From the NCBI GenBank assembly GCA_965247705.1, contig CBDFHV010000054.1, positions 1 through 64,000 on the forward strand: a stretch of DNA of 64,000 nucleotides, given 5' to 3'. The DNA comes from CBDFHV01 sp965247705 (GTDB lineage Bacteria > Pseudomonadota > Alphaproteobacteria > Rhodospirillales > CAMCUA01). Of the stretch, positions 1 to 6,692 are shown in pieces. The position numbers and the translations under genes were made by a program. The stretch's first letter is position 1; each line of letters starts with the position of its first letter. The notes under the pieces are model-generated. The model made no database searches, was not told the DNA's origin, and worked only from the letters and a program-made list of their open reading frames with translations.

Positions 1-252
1 GCCCACGAGGCCATCGTCCCCTCCCTGTGCCGCCGGGAACAGGCGACGCCAATCCTGCGACGCCTGGTGGACCGCGGCGACCTGGGAATTCGCACGGGCA
101 AGGGGTTCTATGACTGGGGCGACGGGGACGCGGAGACGATCTCCGCCTCCGCCAAGCGCCGTCTGGAGCGGCTCAACGGTTTCCTCGAAGACGACATGGC
201 CCGGGGCGAGCCTGACACGGCGGCCAGCGGCATCTCGGAAGTCACGCGCTGA
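1..252 (+). CDS. 3-hydroxyacyl-CoA dehydrogenase, C-terminal part
   Basis: The reading frame is open from the first base to a TGA at 250-252, so only the last 83 residues lie in the window. The segment VDRGDLGIRTGKGFYDW is typical of the C-terminal helical domain of NAD-dependent 3-hydroxyacyl-CoA dehydrogenases, which oxidise 3-hydroxyacyl-CoA to 3-ketoacyl-CoA in beta-oxidation or related routes. The Rossmann domain would lie upstream of the window. Only two bases separate its stop from the aat start, so the two were probably co-transcribed. The family assignment is good, but the substrate cannot be inferred. Confidence 0.8.
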   Translation, partial: AHEAIVPSLCRREQATPILRRLVDRGDLGIRTGKGFYDWGDGDAETISASAKRRLERLNGFLEDDMARGEPDTAASGISEVTR

Positions 253-254
253 TC

Positions 255-618
255 ATGGCGGTCCGCGGCCGGTTGCACCCACGACACCGGTTAACCCCCG
301 AACTGCTTCTCAGAGCCTACGCCGCCGGCATCTTTCCCATGGCGGAGAGCCGCAACGATCCGACGGTCTACTGGGTCGATCCGGAGGAGCGTGGCGTTCT
401 TCCCCTGTCGGCCTTCCATGTCTCGAAGCGGCTCCGGCGCACCCTCCGCCACGGGCCGTTCTCCATCGCCTACGATACGGATTTCTCCGCCGTGATCCGC
501 GCTTGCGCCGAATTGGGGGACGATGAACGGCGCGAGACCTGGATCAACGATCCCATCGTCGAGGCCTACGGGACCCTGCACGAACAGGGCATCGCCCATT
601 CCCTGGAATGCCGGCTAA
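255..618 (+). pseudogene. aat: aat N-terminal part, leucyl/phenylalanyl-tRNA-protein transferase, split by two IS
   Basis: This encodes the first 120 residues of Aat, the N-end-rule enzyme that transfers Leu or Phe from aminoacyl-tRNA to N-terminal Arg/Lys of proteins marked for ClpS/ClpAP. Family motifs are visible: LLRAYAAGIFPMA near the N-terminus, the YWVDPEERG segment, and ETWINDPIVEAYGTLHEQG. The ATG at 255 gives the expected N-terminus. Codon 121 is interrupted at CTA(A), 615-618, where an IS1380-type element begins. The frame then runs about a dozen codons into the element before stopping. The missing C-terminal part resumes in frame at 3828. Joining 255-614 to 3828-4151 gives a normal-length 227-residue Aat, so the break is recent. 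Confidence 0.95.
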
Positions 619-2224
619 CCCGAAAGATTCACGAAAAGGTCACCGCCGCCCCCTAATATGCGTTATGATTCAGGTGCTTAGACTGTGTCAAACGCAGGGG
701 AACGGCGGTGACGGATTGTACCCTTTCGAAGATCGAATTTCCACGCTGTTGCGGTCGTCGGGTCGAGGCGGATTTTGCCGGCGGCGATATCTCGTCGCAC
801 GGCGGGGCGCCGCTTCTGGCTTTAGCGGACCGCCGGCTCGGCTTGCTGTCGGGCTTGGCGCGCCGGCTCGACGACGGGCGCCAGGCGGGCAAGGTGGCGC
901 ACCGGCTTGTGGCGTTGCTGCGCCAGCGGGTGTACGCGATCGCGCTGGGCCACGAAGACGTCAATGACCATGCCGGTTTGCGCGACGACCTGGCGCTGCA
1001 GACGGCGGTCGGGCGCGACCGGCGTCTTGCCAGCCCGTCGACCGTCGGCCGGCTTGATCGGGCGGCGGACCGGGCCTGGGCGTGGGCGGCGCATGTGTCC
1101 ATGGTCGAGGCCTTCATCGCCGCGTTCGATCGGGCGCCGAAGGAGCTGGTGCTGGACTTCGACGCCACCGACGATGCGGTGCATGGGCACCAGGTGGGGC
1201 GCTTCTTCCATGGCTATTACGATCACTACTGCTTCCTGCCGCTCTATGTCTTTTGCGGCGACCGCCTTTTGGTCAGCTACCTGAGGCCGTCGAACGTCGA
1301 TGGCGCCAAGCATGCCTGGGCGATCCTGGCCCTGTTGGTCGGGCGTTTACGAGAGGTCTGGCCGGATGTGCGCATCATCCTGCGCGCCGATTCAGGCTTC
1401 TGCCGGCACAAGATGCTGTCGTGGTGCGAGCGCCATGATGTCGGCTACATCGTCGGCCTGGCCAAGAACGCGCGCCTCAACCGGGATGCCGAGCCGGCGA
1501 TGGCCGCGGCCGAGGCGGCGTATCGGCACAACGGCGAGAAGCAGCGCCTGTTCGCCGAACTCCGCTACGGCGCCAAGACATGGACCAGGCGCCGCCGCGT
1601 GATCGCGCGCCTCGAGCACGGCGCCAAGGGCGCCAACCCGCGCTATGTAGTGACCAACCTCGAAGGCGACGGCCGGTCGCTTTACGACCGCCTCTACTGC
1701 CAGCGTGGCGAGATGGAAAACCGCATCAAGGAACAGCAGCTCGACCTGTTCGCCGACCGCACCTCGTGTCACGACTGGTGGCCCAACCAGTTCCGCCTGA
1801 TCGCCGCGTCGCTCGCCTACAGCCTGATCGAGGCGATCCGCCGCCTCGCCCTCCAGCGCACCGACATGGCCCGCGCCCAGGCCGGCACCATCCGCCTCAA
1901 GCTGCTGAACATCGGCGCCGTCGTCATCCGCAACACACGGCGCGTCCGCCTGCATCTATCGACCGCCTGCCCGGACAAGGCCCTGTTCCATCTCGCCGCC
2001 GCACGGCTCAAGCCCGGATAGACCGCCGCCAAGACAACACAAGCCCCGTCACGCGCAGCGACAGCGCACCATTCAGCATGCCTCGAAACCGCCAAAACCG
2101 TCCACGAAACGCGGCCAGGCCGCCGCGATGCCCCGCAACCGGCCAAAGCGCCCTCAACGCAATCCGAAAACGCCACCAAGACAACAAAAACCGTTACTTT
2201 AGAAACGTTCGTGACAAATCCGGA
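619..2224 (+). mobile_element. IS1380-type element, copy A, inside aat
   Basis: A 1606-bp element bounded by imperfect inverted repeats: CCCGAAAGATTCACGAA at 619-635 and the reverse complement of its right end, TCCGGATTTGTCACGAA, at 2208-2224. It carries one plus-strand transposase. The flanks are CTAA on the left (615-618) and CTAG on the right (2225-2228). The intact aat codon order implies that CTAG was the original target, so the left copy has one later substitution. The 200 bp after the transposase hold no other gene. A second, unrelated-in-sequence element of the same family sits directly beyond the right CTAG. Confidence 0.85.
708..2021 (+). CDS. IS1380-family transposase (copy A)
   Basis: A 437-residue DDE transposase starting at GTG 708. 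The catalytic core is visible: DFDATDDAVHG holds the first acidic residues around position 150, ILRADSGFCRHKMLSWCE holds the second, and GEMENRIKEQQLD carries the glutamate with the Y-(2)-R-(3)-E-like spacing typical of the IS4/IS1380 superfamily. Length and motifs match IS1380 transposases. No frameshift or stop is seen, so it may be active. It shares family motifs but not close sequence identity with the transposases at 2367-3707 and 13883-15304. Confidence 0.92.
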   Translation: MTDCTLSKIEFPRCCGRRVEADFAGGDISSHGGAPLLALADRRLGLLSGLARRLDDGRQAGKVAHRLVALLRQRVYAIALGHEDVNDHAGLRDDLALQTAVGRDRRLASPSTVGRLDRAADRAWAWAAHVSMVEAFIAAFDRAPKELVLDFDATDDAVHGHQVGRFFHGYYDHYCFLPLYVFCGDRLLVSYLRPSNVDGAKHAWAILALLVGRLREVWPDVRIILRADSGFCRHKMLSWCERHDVGYIVGLAKNARLNRDAEPAMAAAEAAYRHNGEKQRLFAELRYGAKTWTRRRRVIARLEHGAKGANPRYVVTNLEGDGRSLYDRLYCQRGEMENRIKEQQLDLFADRTSCHDWWPNQFRLIAASLAYSLIEAIRRLALQRTDMARAQAGTIRLKLLNIGAVVIRNTRRVRLHLSTACPDKALFHLAAARLKPG

Positions 2225-2228
2225 CTAG

Positions 2229-3827
2229 CCCCAATTATTCATGACGGCCATCGGATTTCAGCGGGACGAGCGGTAGCGACCGGGTTGACGGCGATTTTTG
2301 AGACGGATTGTCGGAGAGGTTGGAGGTTGTTGTTCGGGGCTCGTCCGGCGGCACCTGCCGCTTGGTTCAGGGCCCTTGGGCGGTGATGCGCCCGGCGATG
2401 GCGATCATGGCCGGCTGATAGGGATAGGCCGAAGGCAGGGCGATCCTGAGGCGCGACTTGAGCTCCTCGACGCGGACGGCGATTTTGAGAAACGCCCGGC
2501 GCAGGGTTTCGAAGGTGGCCGTTCGCCACAGCGATTTCCGAGGCGCCGCTTGGCGAAGCTGATGCAGCAGCCAGTAGGCGCCGGTATGCAGGAAGAGGCG
2601 GAACTGGTTGGCCTCCCAACGGTGGCACGACGTGCGGTCGGACTTGGTGTAGAGCTTGTGGTCCTTGATCATGTTTTCCATCCGCCCGCGGGCGCAGTAG
2701 ACCTTCTCGTAGAGCGCCTTGGCGCGGCCGCTCAGGTTGGTGACGACGAAGCGGACGTCACAGCCCTTGGCGGTAGCTTCCACGCGGGCGATGACCGAGC
2801 GTTGCCGTGACCAGCTTTTGGCCTGGTAGCCGGTGTGGAAGAAGCGGCGCACCTTATCCTTTCCCTGCCCCGCCCGGCGCACGGCGGCGTCCTCGCACCA
2901 CGGCTGGCCGATCCTGTTCAGCCGGGCGTTGCCGGAAAGCCCGAAGATGTAGCCGCAGCCCTGACGTTCGAGGAATTCCATGGCCTCCGGCGTGGCGTAG
3001 TGGCCATCGCCCCGCACGGTGATCTCGACCCGTGGCCAGTTGCGGCGGATGCGGCCGATGACGTGTCTCAGGATCCGCGCCGCCTCGTCGCCGGAGGGCC
3101 GCTTGCCGGGACGCAGCAGTGACATCACCGGCTTGCCGGTGGCCGCCTCGAAGATATGGATGGGTTGGAAGCAATAGTCGTCGTAATGGGCGTTGAACAG
3201 CGCCAGCTGCTGGCCGCCGTGAACGGCATCGTCGGTGTCGTCGATATCGAGAACGATGCGCGCCGGAACGCGCTTGAAGCTGGCGCAAAACAGATCGATC
3301 ATCGACAGCCCCATGCGCCCGAGCGCGCGCCATGACGGCGCGTTCTCGAGGCGCGACAGGGTCGGTTGGCTCATCAGGTCGTCGCCGCTCTCGGACAAAC
3401 GGCCACAGGCCAGCTTGAACGCCGGATCGAAACGCAGAACGTCGAGGTCGTCGCAATCCTCATACCCGCAGGCAATAGCGAACAGGCGCGCCCGGATCAT
3501 GTCTACGTAAGCGTGGGTCGTGCTCGCCGGGTCGCGCACGTCGGTGACGCAGGAAGCGAGCACGTCGGCGATGCCGAGCCGCCTGTCGATCTCGCCCAAC
3601 AACAACACCCCGCCGTCCGACGACAGCCGTCCGCCGTCGAAGCGGGCGCAAAGCGGCTTGCCTCCAACGGGTGACAAACCAGGGAGATAGGGGGTAATCT
3701 CGTTCATGGTGAGCCGTGGGTTGTTCTGTTGCCATGTGATCTTGTCTTGACACCAAAATCATACGGCATTTCAACAGGTTAATCTACGCTCACCAGCATT
3801 TTCAATCAGCGCCGTGAATAATTCGGG
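2229..3827 (-). mobile_element. IS1380-type element, copy B, inside aat beside copy A
   Basis: A 1599-bp element with ends CCCCAATTATTCATG (2229-2243) and, read inward from the right, CCCGAATTATTCACG (3827-3813), which agree at 13 of 15 positions. It is flanked by perfect 4-bp duplications CTAG at 2225-2228 and 3828-3831. Its ends resemble those of copy A only in outline (CCCGAAnnATTCACG), so this is a different IS of the same family that used the same CTAG site. The right CTAG is part of the intact aat codons CTA-GAT. About 140 bp precede and 120 bp follow the transposase, with no other gene. Confidence 0.92.
2367..3707 (-). CDS. IS1380-family transposase (copy B)
   Basis: A 446-residue transposase on the minus strand with ATG at 3707. 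Residues ARIVLDIDDTDDAVHGGQQ contain the first catalytic aspartates, VEITVRGDGHYATPE the second, and CARGRMENMIKDHKLY the catalytic glutamate region. The N-terminus (FDGGRLSSDGGVLLLGEIDRR) is the usual IS1380 start. It is complete, with no frameshift. It runs opposite to copy A and to the interrupted aat gene. Confidence 0.93.
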   Translation of the reverse strand: MNEITPYLPGLSPVGGKPLCARFDGGRLSSDGGVLLLGEIDRRLGIADVLASCVTDVRDPASTTHAYVDMIRARLFAIACGYEDCDDLDVLRFDPAFKLACGRLSESGDDLMSQPTLSRLENAPSWRALGRMGLSMIDLFCASFKRVPARIVLDIDDTDDAVHGGQQLALFNAHYDDYCFQPIHIFEAATGKPVMSLLRPGKRPSGDEAARILRHVIGRIRRNWPRVEITVRGDGHYATPEAMEFLERQGCGYIFGLSGNARLNRIGQPWCEDAAVRRAGQGKDKVRRFFHTGYQAKSWSRQRSVIARVEATAKGCDVRFVVTNLSGRAKALYEKVYCARGRMENMIKDHKLYTKSDRTSCHRWEANQFRLFLHTGAYWLLHQLRQAAPRKSLWRTATFETLRRAFLKIAVRVEELKSRLRIALPSAYPYQPAMIAIAGRITAQGP

Positions 3828-4151
3828 CTAGATGGCCGGCTGGTGGGCGGCCTCTACGGGCTCGCCATCGGTGGCGCTTTCTTTGGCGAGAGCATGTTCT
3901 CCCGAGAAACGGATGCCAGCAAGGTCGCCTTGGTCTACCTGGTGGCGGGCTTGGCGCGGGACGGGTTCACCCTGCTGGATGTACAGTTCGTGACGCCGCA
4001 CCTGCGCCGCTTCGGCGCCATCGCGGTGCCGAGGCCCATCTATCACGCCTTGCTGGCCGGGGCTTTGGAGTCCCCCGCCCGATTTCACCCGGCTCCGGTG
4101 TCGGCATCGGGCTTGATGACGTTTTTGCAGTCCACGACCCCGACGTCGTAA
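3828..4151 (+). pseudogene. aat: aat C-terminal part
   Basis: The frame resumes with L-D-G-R-L-V-G-G-L-Y-G directly after the IS end. It continues through the Aat hallmark GGAFFGESMFSRETDASK and LLDVQFVTPHLRRFGA and ends at TAA 4149-4151. The segment lacks a start codon of its own in a position that would give a working enzyme, because the N-terminal 120 residues lie before the insertions. Its last 67 bases overlap the convergent DUF2155 gene on the other strand. The coding content is otherwise undamaged, supporting a recent inactivation. Confidence 0.93.
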
Positions 4152-4480
4152 ACGGGGTGTTCCATGGCCGAAAGGGCGGGACTGGACGCGAACATCCAGC
4201 CACGGAACAAACTGACCGCCGGCTCGCCGGGCCTGACTTCCCAGATATCGAGAAACGCAGCACTTTCCGGAGTCTCCTCCGGGGGACGCTTGTCGCAAGT
4301 GCGGGCAACGATGTCCAAGGTCCCGAATCGGACCACCTGTCCCACCGGCGCCTCGATAGTGGAAATGCGGGCGGTAACCTTGTCGAGCCCTTGGAGAACG
4401 GCCACGCCGTAGGGCTCGGCGTTAACCGGCCCCGCGGCGGCCAGGACGATGGCCAGCGGGAGTGCGGTGCCGCGCGTCAA
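4085..4480 (-). CDS. DUF2155 domain protein, secreted or periplasmic
   Basis: A 131-residue protein of the alphaproteobacterial DUF2155 family; the core contains KVTARISTIEAPVG, FGTLDIVARTCDKRPPEE and LFRGWMFASSPALSAMEHPVYDV. I chose TTG 4480 as the start. It overlaps the upstream methyltransferase stop as TTGA, and it leaves a good signal peptide (TRGTALPLAIVLAAAGPVNA) before the conserved domain. Two conserved cysteines (TC and DC) could pair in the periplasm. The function is unknown. The gene is commonly found between NDUFA12/mlaD and aat in this class, as here. The convergent overlap with the aat 3' end is 67 bp. Confidence 0.8.
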   Translation of the reverse strand: MTRGTALPLAIVLAAAGPVNAEPYGVAVLQGLDKVTARISTIEAPVGQVVRFGTLDIVARTCDKRPPEETPESAAFLDIWEVRPGEPAVSLFRGWMFASSPALSAMEHPVYDVGVVDCKNVIKPDADTGAG

Positions 4481-5250
4481 GACAAGCCGGGCTTCACCGC
4501 GTGGAACCGCAGGCGCACGTAGTCCACCGCCCAGGTTCCGTCGGAGGCCCGCAACAGATCCGCCGCGGCAGCTTCCACTTCCTCTTTGACCGTTTCCCGT
4601 TCCGTCTCCCGCACCTTGTGCAAGAAAGTCTGGGCCAGGGTCTCGATCCAGTCTCCCAGCGCGCCGGGAATTGGCGTCCAGCGCGGGATCAGGCGACAGG
4701 ACCGGACCTCGAAGCCGACTGCGCGCAGCATTGCGGCATATCCCTCGACCCCCGGAAAGAACCATGGATCGACCGCGGCGCCGTCAAGGCCCCGTCGGTC
4801 AAGGGCGGCGATGAGCGCCGCGCGCACCGTCTCAACGTTCCCCTCGCCGCCGAATTCGCCGACGAAGCGGCCCCCCGGGACCAGCGCCCGCCACACGCCG
4901 GCGATGACTTGGTCGGGGCTGGTCATCCAATGGAGCGCGGCATTGCTGAACACGGCATCGAACTCGGCGTCGAATTCCAGGGTGTTGCCGTCCGCGACAC
5001 GGGCGTCCAAGCCCCGATCCCGCGCCGCGGCCACCTGTTCGGCGCTGGCATCCACGCCGACCACCGCGGCGCCGACGGCCGCGATTTCAGCCGTCAGGAC
5101 ACCGTCGCCGCAGCCCAAGTCAAGAATCCGCTCCCCCTCGCCGGGATCGAGGAGCGCCACCACGGGTCGCCCCAGGCGCGGGACGAAACCGGCATTTCGG
5201 GAATAACGCTCCGGATTCCAGGATTGGGCGGAAACCGTGTCAGCGGGAAT
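4477..5250 (-). CDS. class I SAM-dependent methyltransferase
   Basis: A small-molecule methyltransferase of about 257 residues. Motif I is ILDLGCGDGVLTAEIA, followed by VVGVDASAEQV, the post-I DARVADGNTLEF, and FSNAALHWM, which is typical of the ubiquinone/menaquinone and trans-aconitate methyltransferase-like group. The substrate is unknown. The start is a puzzle: the family normally begins just before WNPERYSRNAGF, but no ATG, GTG or TTG lies between the mlaD stop (5252-5254) and that segment. The only near candidate is ATT at 5250-5248, directly after the mlaD stop. Either a rare ATT start or a coupled restart is used, or a base is wrong. It ends in a TTGA overlap with the DUF2155 gene. 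Confidence 0.75.
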   Translation of the reverse strand: MPADTVSAQSWNPERYSRNAGFVPRLGRPVVALLDPGEGERILDLGCGDGVLTAEIAAVGAAVVGVDASAEQVAAARDRGLDARVADGNTLEFDAEFDAVFSNAALHWMTSPDQVIAGVWRALVPGGRFVGEFGGEGNVETVRAALIAALDRRGLDGAAVDPWFFPGVEGYAAMLRAVGFEVRSCRLIPRWTPIPGALGDWIETLAQTFLHKVRETERETVKEEVEAAAADLLRASDGTWAVDYVRLRFHAVKPGLS

Positions 5251-5251
5251 A

Positions 5252-5698
5252 TCAGTCGCCTCCGGTGGCGAGGAAGATGATTTCCCCCACCTGATCCTCG
5301 AGGGACCGGAAATCCTTGGACTTGGTGATCGATCCACCGGATTCGATGAACTCGGTGGCGCTTCCGGGCTCCAGGCGCAAATATTTGCCGCCGACGATGC
5401 CTTCACTGCCGATGGCGGCGACCGTGTCCGCCGGCAGCTTGTATTCCGGGGCAATGGACATGCGCACGACCGCATCGAAGGTCTCGCGGTCCAGTTCCAG
5501 GGCGGTGACGGTACCCACCTTGATCCCGTTGATGCGCACATCGCTGCCGGCGCCCAAGCCGCCGACCTTGTAGAACGTCGCACTGATGGTATAGCCCTGA
5601 ACCGCCCGCACCTCTGTGGTGTCGTAGGCGAAATAGACGAACAGCCCGGCGACGACGAGAACTACCGCCCCCATCAACGTCTCGATCATGCTCCTCAT
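5252..5698 (-). CDS. mlaD: MlaD-type MCE lipid-transport protein
   Basis: A 148-residue protein with one N-terminal membrane anchor (residues about 6-24, AVVLVVAGLFVYFAY) followed by a single MCE domain: YTISATFYKVGGLGAGSDVRINGIKVGTV-type fold, GGKYLRLEPGS, and the C-terminal helix SLEDQVGEIIFLA. MlaD is the periplasmic substrate-binding ring of the Mla ABC system, which returns mislocalised phospholipids from the outer membrane. The ATG overlaps the stop of the upstream MCE gene as ATGA, so the two are translationally coupled. The mlaE/mlaF partner genes are not in this window. Confidence 0.88.
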   Translation of the reverse strand: MRSMIETLMGAVVLVVAGLFVYFAYDTTEVRAVQGYTISATFYKVGGLGAGSDVRINGIKVGTVTALELDRETFDAVVRMSIAPEYKLPADTVAAIGSEGIVGGKYLRLEPGSATEFIESGGSITKSKDFRSLEDQVGEIIFLATGGD

Positions 5699-6183
5699 GG
5701 GCTTTTCTCCGACGTCGGCGCCCCCGAACCGGCCGCGGCGCGCTTGGCCTTGCCCTCCGAGATGATCAGGTCAAGCAGGTCGCTGACCACCACGGAATCC
5801 TGGGTGAATTGTATCTCGTCGCCGTCCTCGAGCACTTCCGTTTCGCCGCCCGGATCGAGGACGATGAATTTGCTGCCGAAAAGGCCGTCGGTATGGATGG
5901 CCGCCGACGTATCCGTGGGGAGGTCGATGTCCGTCAGGATGCGCAATGTGAGCATGGCGCGAAAGGCGCTGTCGAGGGTCACCAACTCCACCCGCCCGAT
6001 GCGTATGCCGCCCAGTTGGACCTCGTCGCCCGCCGCGATGCCATCGACCCGGTTGAATCCGGCGGCAATCGCATAGCCGTCGGCCGCGGTGTAGGACTTG
6101 CCGGCGTAGGACCAGGCGAACAGGAGGGCAAGAACAACCAACACCGCACCGCCCGCCGTCTGCTCCATGGTTTCGTGGGTCAT
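5695..6183 (-). CDS. second MCE-domain (MlaD-like) protein
   Basis: A 162-residue protein starting at ATG 6183 (MTHETMEQTAGG). It has a membrane anchor at about residues 11-28 and one MCE domain (YAIAAGFNRVDGIAAGDEV, LGGIRIGRVELVTLD, LFGSKFIVLDPGGE). The C-terminus has the DLLDLIISEG helix seen in MlaD followed by a short Ala/Lys tail. It is a diverged relative of the adjacent mlaD gene, to which it is coupled by an ATGA overlap. Tandem single-MCE genes could form a mixed hexameric ring; that is an inference. It lies 37 bp after NDUFA12, so it is probably in the same transcript. Confidence 0.85.
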   Translation of the reverse strand: MTHETMEQTAGGAVLVVLALLFAWSYAGKSYTAADGYAIAAGFNRVDGIAAGDEVQLGGIRIGRVELVTLDSAFRAMLTLRILTDIDLPTDTSAAIHTDGLFGSKFIVLDPGGETEVLEDGDEIQFTQDSVVVSDLLDLIISEGKAKRAAAGSGAPTSEKSP

Positions 6184-6220
6184 CGCCGAGTCCTTCGCGC
6201 GCCTGGGCGCCGACCGGGAA

Positions 6221-6577
6221 TCACTTGGGCGACCACGGCTCGTAATCTCCCGTGGCCCGGTCCCGCCGGCCACCGCCAAGAATGTGTCCCTTCGGCAAGT
6301 AGGCGCCTTCGGTGCCGGACAAGTTGGGTACGTGGTCCTTCTGCCACGGCCGGGCCTGGGCGGCGCGCTCGGTCAGCGGCTCGTCGGCGGTGTGGTGAAG
6401 CCAGGCGTGCCACTCCGGCGGCACCTTCGAGGCCTCCGGCCTCCCCTTGTAATAGACCCAGCGGCGTTCCCGTCCCCACAGGCGGCGCCCACGGCCCCGA
6501 TAATAACGGTTGCCCCACTCGTCGGTCCCGACAAGTACCCCGTTCAGCATCGTGTGCAGCCAGGTCCCGACAGTCAT
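6221..6577 (-). CDS. NDUFA12-family complex I accessory subunit
   Basis: A 118-residue protein of the NDUFA12 (B17.2) family. The characteristic LVGTDEWGNRYYR, RRWVYYKGRPEASKVPPEWHAWLHH and final GDYEPWSP are all present. In alphaproteobacteria it is a supernumerary subunit or assembly partner of NADH:ubiquinone oxidoreductase on the cytoplasmic side of the inner membrane. It is complete, begins at ATG 6577, and heads the run of MCE, methyltransferase and DUF2155 genes. This neighbourhood is conserved in the class, apart from the additional MCE and methyltransferase genes here. Confidence 0.92.
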   Translation of the reverse strand: MTVGTWLHTMLNGVLVGTDEWGNRYYRGRGRRLWGRERRWVYYKGRPEASKVPPEWHAWLHHTADEPLTERAAQARPWQKDHVPNLSGTEGAYLPKGHILGGGRRDRATGDYEPWSPK

Positions 6578-6692
6578 GTCCGGCAGGTCCTCGAATCAAC
6601 GCGGCATCCGCCGCGGGCGACCGCAATATGGCACCGCCCGCCCGCCCGCGTCCAGTACGGCGCCCCACGCCGCAAGCGGCGTCGACAGGCCC

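Noticed and set aside
6667..6682. Perfect ACGCCGC-TT-GCGGCGT hairpin before the EAL gene stop region as a terminator
   Set aside because: No T-run follows on either strand and the stem could be chance in such GC-rich DNA.
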